Shown: in pieces, positions 27,105 through 35,247 of the stretch
Position numbering within the stretch: position 1 is the first letter of the stretch
Layout of the letters: every line of letters begins with the position of its first letter
Assembly: GCF_001457775.1 (NCBI RefSeq)
Contig: NZ_CYSG01000002.1
Span: 1-64,000 of the forward strand
Reading direction: 5' to 3'
Length of the DNA: 64,000 bases
Source of the DNA: Phaeobacter sp. CECT 5382
GTDB lineage: Bacteria > Pseudomonadota > Alphaproteobacteria > Rhodobacterales > Rhodobacteraceae
Translations under genes and position numbers: made by a program
The notes under the pieces: generated by a model
Databases searched by the model: none
What the model was told of the DNA's origin: nothing
Seen by the model: the letters and a program-made list of their open reading frames with translations, nothing else

Positions 27105-27362
27105 TCAGGCAGCGAGCAGTGGATCCAGCTTTCCAGCCTGCTCCAGCGCGTATAGCTCATCACAGCCGCCCACATGGGTCTCACCGATAAAGATCTGTGG
27201 CACTGTGTAGCCGCCATTTGCCCGCTGGATCATCTCCTGCTTGCGGCCGGGGTTGGTCAGGACGTTGACCTCGGAAAATTCCACGCCTTTCTGTTTCAAC
27301 AGGCGCTTGGCCGCGTGGCAAAATCCGCAAAGCGGCGAAGTGTAGATTTCGACCGATTTCAT
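27105..27362 (-). CDS. grxC: Glutaredoxin 3
   Basis: 85 residues from the ATG at 27362, after GGAGACCTGC. The active-site motif is TSPLCGFCHAAKRLL (CGFC instead of the more common CPYC), with TVPQIFIGETHVGGCDEL for glutathione binding. It reduces disulfides and glutathione mixed disulfides in the cytoplasm. It lies between comF and the nitrilase gene. Confidence 0.93.
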   Translation of the reverse strand: MKSVEIYTSPLCGFCHAAKRLLKQKGVEFSEVNVLTNPGRKQEMIQRANGGYTVPQIFIGETHVGGCDELYALEQAGKLDPLLAA

Positions 27363-27456
27363 GCAGGTCTCCATTTTGTCTGATTGCGATGTTCTGCGCC
27401 ATATGGGGCTTCAATGCAATCTCTGCCAGAGGGGTACCCGTCAGACTAGGCCCGGA

Positions 27457-28185
27457 TCACGCGCGTGTGACCCGCGCAAGCACCGCAACCCGTACATCTG
27501 CCGCACCCGCCTCAAGGCAGGCATCGGCGCAGGCAGTCAGCGTCGCACCGGATGTCATCACATCATCGACCAGCAAAACCACCCGCCCCTGCATCAAGGT
27601 ACGGTGGCGTGGATGCGCCACGATGGCGCGGCGCAGGGCAGCAAAACGCTGCGCGCGGGTCTTGCCTTCAAGGCTGGGGGTGACCTTGACCCGTTTCAAC
27701 ATATCGGGCCAGTAGTCCAGGCGCGCCTGCCGCGACAGGTTTTGCGCAATCAACGCTGATTGATTGTAGCGCCGTTTCAGCAATCGGGACCAATGCAGGG
27801 GCACGGGACAAACCAGCGGATTGTCCCGCAACAATGGCCCGGCGGCCCGTTCGATCCATCCCGCCGCAGGGGCTGCCAGATCAGTGCGATCGCCATGTTT
27901 CAGTGCCATTACCAGATTGCGCGCCTTGTCTTTGTACAAAAGCGCCGCACGCCCCTGGCTCCAGGGGCGGTGCATCGACATGCATTCATCACATTCAATG
28001 CGAAACCCATCCGCATCCCCTGGAAGCGGCAGACCGCAACCTTCGCAGACCGTACCGGTAATGAAATGCGCGTCACCCCAGCACGACCCACAAAGACCAA
28101 AACCCTGCTCGACCAATTCATCACAGCCCAGGCACTTGGGTGGATAAACAAGCGAAACAGCGGTTTGAAACTGCGCGCGCAACAT
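27457..28185 (-). CDS. comF: ComF family phosphoribosyltransferase-like protein
   Basis: 242 residues. Two N-terminal zinc-finger pairs (CLGCDEL..CGSC and CEGCGLPL..CDEC) precede a PRTase domain whose PRPP loop is VVLLVDDVMTSGATL. ComF proteins act in DNA uptake in competent bacteria, but most homologues have no proven role. The ATG follows GGGGACTATTTAG. The divergent methyltransferase gene starts only 13 nt away. Confidence 0.9.
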   Translation of the reverse strand: MLRAQFQTAVSLVYPPKCLGCDELVEQGFGLCGSCWGDAHFITGTVCEGCGLPLPGDADGFRIECDECMSMHRPWSQGRAALLYKDKARNLVMALKHGDRTDLAAPAAGWIERAAGPLLRDNPLVCPVPLHWSRLLKRRYNQSALIAQNLSRQARLDYWPDMLKRVKVTPSLEGKTRAQRFAALRRAIVAHPRHRTLMQGRVVLLVDDVMTSGATLTACADACLEAGAADVRVAVLARVTRA

Positions 28186-28192
28186 CTAAATA
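28165..28192 (+). promoter_or_regulatory. Possible promoter giving a leaderless transcript for the 28199 gene
   Basis: TTGAAA (28165-28170), a 16 nt spacer and TAAATA (28187-28192) place the expected start site at about 28199, the A of the ATG. No ribosome site is visible before that ATG. Confidence 0.35.
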
Positions 28193-28198
28193 GTCCCC

Positions 28199-29029
28199 AT
28201 GACGCAAGCACCCAAATCACAGCCAGAGCTGTTCGACCGCCAGGCATTGGCGATCCATCGCACCCGCCACCAACCTGAAGCCTTGTTCCTTCACGAGCTG
28301 GCACGGGACGAGGTTGAAGATCGCTTAACATTGGTTAACAGAACCTTTACGAAGCCAGCGATTGTGACGCCTTTTGCTGAGATTTGGCGAAATTCCTTCC
28401 AAAATTCGAAAATCGTCGCGGATGAAGATGTTCTCGACCTTGCCCCCGGTGGGCATGATCTGGTGGTTCATGTCATGGGGCTCCATTGGGCAAATGACCC
28501 GGTGGGGCAATTGATTCAGTGTCGCCGCGCCCTTTCAGAGGACGGGTTGCTGCTTGCAATCACCCTTGGTGGGCGCACCCTGCATGAGCTGCGCAGCGCT
28601 CTGGCCGAGGCCGAAACGCAGGTCTCTGGCGGACTATCTCCGCGCGTGGCCCCCATGGGGGAGGTACGAGACCTGGGCGGGCTTTTACAAAGGGCCGGTT
28701 TTGCCCTGCCTGTAGCCGATGTGGTGCCGCTGACGGCGCAATATCGCGACAGCCTGCATTTGATGCAGGAGCTGCGCGCCATGGGCGAAGGCAATGCGAT
28801 GACGCAACGCCTGAAACACCCCAGCCCGCGCGCGCTCTTTGCCCAGGCCGAAGCGATCTACCGACAGCATTTCGAACTACCCAACGGCAAGCTGCCAGCC
28901 ACCTTTGAGCTGGTCTGCCTGACCGGATGGTCGCCTTCGGAAAGCCAACAAAAACCGCTGCGACCGGGATCAGCCAAAGTGCGGCTTGCCGAAGCCCTGA
29001 AGGTCCCGGAAACCAAACTGCCAGACTGA
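28199..29029 (+). CDS. SAM-methyltransferase-fold protein of the BioC/NDUFAF5 type, with degenerate SAM motif
   Basis: 276 residues. It carries the group's conserved parts: PELFDRQAL at the N-terminus, LHWANDPVGQL, RRALSEDGLLLAITLGGRTL, and RVAPMGEVRDLGGLLQRAGFALPVADV. NDUFAF5 relatives act on a complex I subunit. The usual first SAM-binding loop (LDxGxGxG) is not visible: the region between residues 48 and 80 is short and lacks it. Methyl transfer is therefore doubtful. The start has no evident ribosome site and is 13 nt from the divergent comF start. Confidence 0.75.
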   Translation: MTQAPKSQPELFDRQALAIHRTRHQPEALFLHELARDEVEDRLTLVNRTFTKPAIVTPFAEIWRNSFQNSKIVADEDVLDLAPGGHDLVVHVMGLHWANDPVGQLIQCRRALSEDGLLLAITLGGRTLHELRSALAEAETQVSGGLSPRVAPMGEVRDLGGLLQRAGFALPVADVVPLTAQYRDSLHLMQELRAMGEGNAMTQRLKHPSPRALFAQAEAIYRQHFELPNGKLPATFELVCLTGWSPSESQQKPLRPGSAKVRLAEALKVPETKLPD

Positions 29030-29183
29030 TGCCATCAGCTGATCGATAATCAAAACAAATCACTGCGCCAATATGATCCAATTGGCCTTTCGCGCCGTAA
29101 CATCATATCTTAAGGCGGAATGTGAATTTCGCCATAGCCTCCATACCCAGAGCTTTCGCCGCAGATACAGGACCTTCTCCCAT

Positions 29184-30245
29184 ATGCTGGATTCTTCCAA
29201 CACCGCCACCTGCCCCGCCCACGCGCCAGCCGATCATCCCAAGATCAAAGCTGAGAAGGTCGGTATCCTGCTGGCAAACCTTGGCACACCGGATGACTAT
29301 TCCTACTGGCCGATGCGCCGCTATCTGGGCGAGTTTCTGTCCGACAAGCGGGTAATCGACTACCCGGCGTGGAAATGGCAACCTCTGTTGCAGTTGATCA
29401 TCCTGACCAAACGACCCTTTTCATCCGGCGCGGCATATAAATCGATCTGGAACCACGACAAAGGCGAAAGCCCGCTGATGACCATCACCAAGGACCAGAC
29501 CGCCAAGATGGCATCGGTCATGGCCCAGCGCTATGGCGATCAAGTCATGGTGGATTACTGCATGCGCTACGGCAATCCCTCGACCAAATCCAAGGTCCGC
29601 GCCATGGTCGAGGCAGGCTGTCAGAAGATCCTGTTCGTGCCACTTTACCCGCACTATGCCGGTGCCACCTCGGGCACCGCCAATGATGAATTCTTTCGCG
29701 CCCTGATGGAAGAGGTCTGGCAACCTGCCGCCCGCACTATCGAGCCCTATTTCGATCAACCTGCCTATATCGAGGCGCTGGCGCGTTCGGTCGAAGACGC
29801 CTATGCCAAGGTGGAGAAACGTCCCGACATCCTGGTGGTGTCTTATCACGGCATGCCGAAACGCTACCTGATGCAGGGCGATCCCTATCATTGCCAATGC
29901 CAGAAAACCACGCGGCTGCTGCGCGAGCGTCTGGGCTGGAAAGACACCGAGATCACGACGACCTTCCAGTCGGTGTTCGGCCCCGAAGAGTGGCTGAAAC
30001 CCTATACCGTCGATCACGTCGCCACCCTGGCCAAGGAAGGCAAGAAAAGCATCGCGGTCATGGCCCCCGCCTTTTCCGCCGACTGCATCGAAACGCTGGA
30101 AGAGATCAACGAAGAGATCAAGGAAAGCTTTGAAGAGGCCGGCGGCGAGGAGTTCCTGTATATCCCCTGCCTCAACGATGATGACGATCACATCGCGGCC
30201 CTTGCGGGCGTGATCGAGAATAATCTCAAAGGTTGGCTGGACTAA
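29184..30245 (+). CDS. hemH: Ferrochelatase
   Basis: 353 residues from the ATG at 29184 (MLDSSNTATCPAH). The frame extends to 29073, but this start has AGGA upstream and suits family length. Motifs are ILLANLGTPDDYSYWPMRRY, the conserved histidine in VVSYHGMPKRYL, and MAPAFSADCIETLEEI with the conserved glutamate. The enzyme inserts ferrous iron into protoporphyrin IX at the inner membrane as the last step of heme synthesis. It stands alone on its strand. Confidence 0.95.
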   Translation: MLDSSNTATCPAHAPADHPKIKAEKVGILLANLGTPDDYSYWPMRRYLGEFLSDKRVIDYPAWKWQPLLQLIILTKRPFSSGAAYKSIWNHDKGESPLMTITKDQTAKMASVMAQRYGDQVMVDYCMRYGNPSTKSKVRAMVEAGCQKILFVPLYPHYAGATSGTANDEFFRALMEEVWQPAARTIEPYFDQPAYIEALARSVEDAYAKVEKRPDILVVSYHGMPKRYLMQGDPYHCQCQKTTRLLRERLGWKDTEITTTFQSVFGPEEWLKPYTVDHVATLAKEGKKSIAVMAPAFSADCIETLEEINEEIKESFEEAGGEEFLYIPCLNDDDDHIAALAGVIENNLKGWLD

Positions 30246-30258
30246 CCAAGCCTCCCCG

Positions 30259-30283
30259 GTCCAAATAGGATCCAATATTGGAC
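30259..30283. promoter_or_regulatory. Operator-like inverted repeat ahead of the fusion gene
   Basis: GTCCAA-N13-TTGGAC encloses the perfect palindrome TCCAATATTGGA (30271-30282) and the 12-mer ATAGGATCCAAT (30265-30276). The 12-mer recurs upstream of the class IV aminotransferase at 53666-53677. The position, 34-58 nt before the ATG, fits an operator over the promoter or start site. Confidence 0.45.
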
Positions 30284-30316
30284 TGCTGGTTTTCGGCAGA
30301 CGGGGAGACACTTGCA

Positions 30317-33300
30317 ATGAACCTACAGCACTGGGCTGATGCCCTGAAAACCCATTGGGGCATCACGGCGGATCTGTGCCAGCTGGACGGCGAATATGAT
30401 CTGAATTTTCTTGCAACGGCGCGCGATGGTACCGGCTATATCCTGAAGGCCATGCGCCCCGGCTGCGACGCCTGGCTGGTCGAGATGCAGGTCCAGGCCT
30501 TTCAGCATATCGCCACGCGGGCAGCCGACCTGCCCTGTCCCAGGGTGATCCCCGATCAAGGCGGCGCCGCGATGCTGTCGATTGCCGATGAAAACGGCGA
30601 CCAGCGCCTGTGCTGGATCCTCGAATGTCTGCCCGGAAAATGCTACGCCAAAGCCGCGCCAAAGACGGATGTGTTGATCCGCGAAGTTGGCGCAGTTCTG
30701 GGCGGCGCGGGCAAGGCGCTGGAAGATTTTGAACACGCCGGACTGGAGCGAGATTTCAAGTGGGATCTAATGCGCGCGGGCTGGATAGGCTCTGAACTCG
30801 ACTCTATTTCAGACCCTGCCAGACAGAGTCTCATTCGCGAAATCGACACTGATTTTGCCAAATTAGAGCCTGTTTTGACTGCTTTACCCAAACAGGCCAT
30901 CCATAATGATGCCAATGACTACAACATCATGGTCGCCGGAGAGCTGACAGAGCCGCGCCGGGTTTCTGGCCTGATCGATCTGGGCGATATGTGCGCCGCG
31001 CCACGCGTCTGTGATCTGGCCATTGCCGCCGCCTATATTGTACTGGATCACCCGGACCCCGAAGCCGCGCTGGCCGCTTTGGTCGCAGGCTATCACAGCG
31101 CCTATCCGCTGACCCCGCAGGAGGTGGATCTGGTCTACCCTCTGCTGCGCACACGTCTGGCGGTCAGTGTGGTGAACTCTACTCTGATGGCCATTGAAAA
31201 CCCCAATGATCCCTACGTAACCGTCTCGCAGGCCCCGGCCTGGCGCTTTCTTGAGGGCCACAAGATCCACCCCGGATTGCTGTCGGCCCGCCTGCGCGCC
31301 GCTTGTGATATGCCAGTCGTGGATGGTGCCGATCGGGTCATGGCCTGGATCGAAGCAGAGCGCGGCGGTTTTGCGCCCCTGATGGGAGAGGATCTGTCGA
31401 AGGCCCAGATGGGCTCGCTCTCAGTGGAGAACTCCACCTGGCCGCAGAATCCATTCCACATGCCGCTGGAAGAAGCCGCTCGCGTCGGTGAAGAATTCGA
31501 AGACGGTGGCCGGATCTGGCTCGGCTACTATCACGAGCCGCGGCTGATCTATGCAGAACCGGCCTTTCGCAAAGGCCCCTACAAAGCCAGCAACCGGCGC
31601 ACCGTACACTTAGCGATCGATGCCTTTGCGCCCGATTTCACGCCAATGTTTGCGCCGCTGGCAGGCGAAGTCTTTGTCGTCGAAAACCGCACCGGCCATC
31701 TGGATTATGGCGGGGTGATTATCCTGCGTCATGAAACACCCGCAGGGGATCCCTTTTATACGCTCTACGGCCATCTGGACCCGGAATGTTGCGACAGGCT
31801 TCAGCCCGGAGATCGTATTGAAAAGGGCGCGGAGTTCTGCCGCCTGGGGGATCACACAATGAACGGTGGCTGGGCGCCGCATGTGCATTTCCAGCTCGCA
31901 CTGACGACCGAAGGTATCGAGGCGGACTGGCCCGGCGTAGGTGACCCGGACGAGATGTATCTGTGGCGTGCGGTCTGCCCCAACCCGGCAGCCTTGCTGA
32001 ACCTGCCGGATGAAAAATGCCGCTATGAGCCCACCGACAAGGAAACAATCCGCCAGGGCCGTCGCGATCACTTTGGCGGCAACCTCAGTCTGACCTATGC
32101 AGACCCGGTGATGCTACTGCGCGGCTGGAAGCACCACCTGTTTGATGAATGGGGCCGTCCTTATCTGGACGCCTACAACAACGTGCCACACGTCGGCCAC
32201 GCCCATCCGCGTATTCAGGCGGTAGCAGCGGATCAGCTAAAACGAATGAACTCCAACACCCGCTATCTGCACCCCGCGCAGACCGCATTTGCCGACAAGA
32301 TCCTGTCAAAGCTGCCCGACCATCTGGAGGTCTGCTTTTTTGTGAACTCCGGCACCGAGGCGAATGAGCTGGCCCTGCGCCTGGCGCGGGCGCACACAGG
32401 CGCCAAGGGCATGGTGACGCCGGATCACGGCTATCACGGCAATACCACCGGCGCGATTGATGTCTCGGCCTATAAATTCAACGCCAAAGGCGGCATTGGC
32501 AAACCCGACTGGGTCGAACTGGTCGAAGTGGCTGACGACTACCGTGGTAGCTTCAAGCGCGATGATCCTGATCGGGCGCAGAAATTTGCCGATCTGGTAG
32601 ATCCTGCCATCGCAGCCTTGCAATCACGCGGGCACGGGATTGCCGGTTTCATCGCCGAGACGTTCCCCTCAGTGGGCGGACAGATCATTCCACCCAAAGG
32701 CTACCTGCCTGCGGTCTATGAAAAGATCCGCGCCGCGGGAGGCATCTGCATCGCTGATGAGGTGCAGACCGGGCTCGGGCGACTGGGTGACTACTACTTT
32801 GGCTTTGAGCATCAAGGCGCCAGCCCCGATATCGTTGTCATGGGCAAACCCATCGGCAATGGGCACCCCCTGGGTGTTCTGGTTACCACGCGTGCGATTG
32901 CCGACAGTTTTGCGCAGGGGCCAGAGTTCTTTTCGACCTTTGGCGGCTCCACGCTGTCCTGTCGTATGGGCAAAGAGGTGCTGGATATTGTCGATGACGA
33001 AAGCCTGCAAGACAATGCCCGCCATATGGGCGCCGATCTGATGGTCGGGCTCAAGGCGCTGGAAGCAAGACACGCCTGTGTTGGTGATGTGCGCGGCATG
33101 GGGTTGTTCCTGGGGCTTGAGCTGATCGAGGAAGACGGCACCGAGGCGACGCAGCTTTGCTCCTACGTCAAGAATCGCATGCGCGATCACCGCATCCTAA
33201 TCGGCAGTGAAGGGCCAAAGGACAGCATTTTGAAAATCCGCCCACCGCTGACCATCGACGCCGAAGGGGTCAACATGATTCTAACGGTTCTGGATGGTAT

Positions 33301-33325
33301 CTTGCTGGAGGTGTCCACTGGCTAA
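30317..33325 (+). CDS. Three-domain fusion: aminoglycoside-type kinase, M23 peptidase-like domain, class III aminotransferase
   Basis: 1002 residues from the ATG at 30317, with GGGGAGA upstream. Residues about 20-300 are a choline/aminoglycoside-kinase fold: catalytic loop with H196-N-D-A-N-D, then D221 in GLIDLGD. Residues about 400-550 are a LytM/M23 domain with HxxxD (H431, D435) and HxH (H522, H524), so the zinc site is intact. Residues about 580-1002 are a class III PLP enzyme with NSGTEANELALRLARAHTG, ADEVQTGLGR and the PLP lysine K844 in VMGKPIGNGHP. Relatives include phospho-lyases that act on phosphorylated amino alcohols, so a kinase feeding a lyase is attractive but inferred. There is no signal peptide, so the M23 part is cytoplasmic and probably non-lytic. 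Confidence 0.88.
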   Translation: MNLQHWADALKTHWGITADLCQLDGEYDLNFLATARDGTGYILKAMRPGCDAWLVEMQVQAFQHIATRAADLPCPRVIPDQGGAAMLSIADENGDQRLCWILECLPGKCYAKAAPKTDVLIREVGAVLGGAGKALEDFEHAGLERDFKWDLMRAGWIGSELDSISDPARQSLIREIDTDFAKLEPVLTALPKQAIHNDANDYNIMVAGELTEPRRVSGLIDLGDMCAAPRVCDLAIAAAYIVLDHPDPEAALAALVAGYHSAYPLTPQEVDLVYPLLRTRLAVSVVNSTLMAIENPNDPYVTVSQAPAWRFLEGHKIHPGLLSARLRAACDMPVVDGADRVMAWIEAERGGFAPLMGEDLSKAQMGSLSVENSTWPQNPFHMPLEEAARVGEEFEDGGRIWLGYYHEPRLIYAEPAFRKGPYKASNRRTVHLAIDAFAPDFTPMFAPLAGEVFVVENRTGHLDYGGVIILRHETPAGDPFYTLYGHLDPECCDRLQPGDRIEKGAEFCRLGDHTMNGGWAPHVHFQLALTTEGIEADWPGVGDPDEMYLWRAVCPNPAALLNLPDEKCRYEPTDKETIRQGRRDHFGGNLSLTYADPVMLLRGWKHHLFDEWGRPYLDAYNNVPHVGHAHPRIQAVAADQLKRMNSNTRYLHPAQTAFADKILSKLPDHLEVCFFVNSGTEANELALRLARAHTGAKGMVTPDHGYHGNTTGAIDVSAYKFNAKGGIGKPDWVELVEVADDYRGSFKRDDPDRAQKFADLVDPAIAALQSRGHGIAGFIAETFPSVGGQIIPPKGYLPAVYEKIRAAGGICIADEVQTGLGRLGDYYFGFEHQGASPDIVVMGKPIGNGHPLGVLVTTRAIADSFAQGPEFFSTFGGSTLSCRMGKEVLDIVDDESLQDNARHMGADLMVGLKALEARHACVGDVRGMGLFLGLELIEEDGTEATQLCSYVKNRMRDHRILIGSEGPKDSILKIRPPLTIDAEGVNMILTVLDGILLEVSTG

Positions 33326-33404
33326 AAACAGCTAGAAGCGTTTTTGGGGCCAGGGTGTGAAAACACCTGGCCGCAAAGCCAGTCGAAAGATCTTTGAACA
33401 AATA

Positions 33405-33436
33405 AAAAAGGCGGTGGAAAACCACCGCCTTTTTCA
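33405..33436. terminator. Bidirectional terminator between convergent genes
   Basis: GGCGGTGG-AAAA-CCACCGCC with an A run before and a T run after. It serves the fusion gene on the plus strand and the small membrane protein gene on the minus strand. Confidence 0.92.
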
Positions 33437-33454
33437 AAAGCATGTGCCAAGCAA

Positions 33455-33637
33455 TTAGCTGCTTGCAACAGCCGCGCCAACCAGAACCAGCAGCAGCAGT
33501 GGCAGCAGGATGCCGCTCGAAGAGCTGGTTGCAGCCTCTTCGATTACTACGGGCTCAACGATTGGCTCTGCCAGGTTACCAGCAGTAGCGGTGGATGCAG
33601 CAGCAGTCAGAGCAGCGGCGAGAACAATTTTCTTCAT
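33455..33637 (-). CDS. Small exported/membrane protein, 60 residues
   Basis: A signal peptide (MKKIVLAAALTAAASTATA) is followed by an acidic segment (PIVEPVVIEE), a serine run and one hydrophobic helix (GILLPLLLLVLVGAAVA). The mature protein would be about 40 residues anchored in the inner membrane. A strong GGAGGTTAAC ribosome site and the shared terminator support it as a real gene. Function is unknown. Confidence 0.8.
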   Translation of the reverse strand: MKKIVLAAALTAAASTATAGNLAEPIVEPVVIEEAATSSSSGILLPLLLLVLVGAAVASS

Positions 33638-33776
33638 GTTAACCTCCAGAATTAGCGCAGGTCAGACAATCGACCTACGCACCCAAGACTTTACCTCGTG
33701 ATTTTTTCTAACCAGTAAAACCCCGGAATTGCAATTGCTTGTTGATAGTTTTCCCACTGCCAAAATGGCTTTGTGG

Positions 33777-34397
33777 TCAAATAAGCAACACTTGTGTGCC
33801 CACCTTGGTCAACGCGAACAGTTGCGAGATATGTTCATTGTAAAGACCAATACAGCCATTGGACGATTTGCGGCCAATTTTGCGCGTGTCATGGGTTCCG
33901 TGGATACGATAGAATTTCCAGCTAAGGTATAAAGCGTGTGTTCCCAATGGGTTATCCGGACCTGGCGGAATATAGGCTGGCCATTCGGGATTGCGCTTGC
34001 GCATGTTCGGCGTCGGCGCCCAGCCCGGACCGTCCACCTTGCGGATAATCGACGTCCGCCCACGACGGGTCAGGTCATCGGACAACGGCACGGATGAGGG
34101 GAAAAGTCGGTAATCATTCCCATCTTCGGACCAGTAGTGCAAAGCGCGGCTGTCGATATCAACAAGAATCGCCCCTTTGCGCAGATGATCAAAGTAGGGC
34201 TGCCAGCGTTTTGCCCGAAATGCTGAAATATTTCGCTGCACCGGCGGTTCAGGCTCTGGTGGCGGGCGTAACGGGTCAAACCCCAGCTCTTCTTCGGGTT
34301 CTGGAGCTACCTGTGCCAGCGCAGGGCTCGCAATCAAGGCAGCAGAACCGGCAAGGAACTGCCGACGGCTTCTGCTTTTTATAAGGTCTCGGGTCAT
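33777..34397 (-). CDS. Tat-exported L,D-transpeptidase (YkuD domain)
   Basis: 206 residues from the ATG at 34397 (AGGATTATTTCAG upstream). The open frame also includes a TTG at 34421. A twin-arginine signal (SRSRRQFLAGSAALIASPALA) precedes a proline/glutamate-rich linker and the YkuD domain. The catalytic region is YRIHGTHDTRKIG...SSNGCIGLYN with the active cysteine. Such enzymes cross-link peptidoglycan or attach lipoproteins to it. It is divergent from the CAP lipoprotein gene. Confidence 0.9.
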   Translation of the reverse strand: MTRDLIKSRSRRQFLAGSAALIASPALAQVAPEPEEELGFDPLRPPPEPEPPVQRNISAFRAKRWQPYFDHLRKGAILVDIDSRALHYWSEDGNDYRLFPSSVPLSDDLTRRGRTSIIRKVDGPGWAPTPNMRKRNPEWPAYIPPGPDNPLGTHALYLSWKFYRIHGTHDTRKIGRKSSNGCIGLYNEHISQLFALTKVGTQVLLI

Positions 34398-34564
34398 CTG
34401 AAATAATCCTGCGCGTTTCAATCCGGGCTGGAAGACATAATATGGCGCGAAAGCCTCAGTCGCAAATCAAACCATCACGATCAGTGGCGGAATTCTGCAG
34501 CCCCCTTTGCACCCATGCCACAGGAAGGCTAAGTCCATGACCAAGCGACAGAGCGAGAGATAAG

Positions 34565-35059
34565 ATGAAACGCGTTATTCTGATCCTGATGGCCACCGTC
34601 ATGACCCTGGCAGCGGCCTGTACCCCGACCACTGATTCGGGTCAGGGAAGCGGCAAAAGCTACCGCATTCGCAATGCGGACAAAGTTCAGCTGCGCATGC
34701 TGGATTCGGTCAATGCCCTGCGTCAGGCCGCTTCGGCAGCTCCGGTACAATTGAACGCGCAACTCAATGCAGCTGCTGCAACCCATTCCCGCGATATGGG
34801 TGTGCAGAATCGCCCCTGGCATTTTGGCTCTGATGGCTCTTCGCCCTTGGATCGGGTTGCCCGCACCGGCTACACTGGCACCGTTCAGGGCGAAAACATC
34901 TCGGAGACTTACGAGAATGAGTTACAAACCCTGACCGCATGGATGGAAGATGCTAGCACCCGTTCCGTCATTCTGGATCCCAAAGCCATTAACATGGGCT
35001 TTTCCTGGTATCAGGAAGCCAACGGCAAGATCTGGTGGACGCTGGTGATGGCCAACTGA
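34565..35059 (+). CDS. CAP-domain lipoprotein (SCP/PR1 family)
   Basis: 164 residues. The lipobox LAAAC places the lipidated cysteine at residue 19. The CAP domain shows LDSVNALRQA, ATHSRDMGVQ, HFGSDGSSPLDRVARTGY, GENISE and the late WMEDASTRSVILDP. Bacterial CAP proteins are envelope-associated with mostly unknown roles. GAGAGATAAG precedes the ATG and a terminator follows at 35101-35128. Confidence 0.88.
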   Translation: MKRVILILMATVMTLAAACTPTTDSGQGSGKSYRIRNADKVQLRMLDSVNALRQAASAAPVQLNAQLNAAAATHSRDMGVQNRPWHFGSDGSSPLDRVARTGYTGTVQGENISETYENELQTLTAWMEDASTRSVILDPKAINMGFSWYQEANGKIWWTLVMAN

Positions 35060-35100
35060 GTCGCTGACCAACGCGAATAGAACTGCTGGAGTGAAGTGAA

Positions 35101-35128
35101 AGAGGGCCAAAAGCATGGCCCTTTTTTC
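35101..35128 (+). terminator. Terminator of the CAP lipoprotein gene
   Basis: AGGGCC-AAAAGCAT-GGCCCT stem with TTTTTC following. Confidence 0.85.
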
Positions 35129-35247
35129 ATGCCCGTCGGCTTTCGGGACCTTTTTTTCTAACCGCTGTTTTGCCTGCTGCCTGTTCCAGACAGGTTGAGG
35201 ATGCGCTCAGCACCCTTTAACCAGTCACAGTAAAACAATCCAAACTG

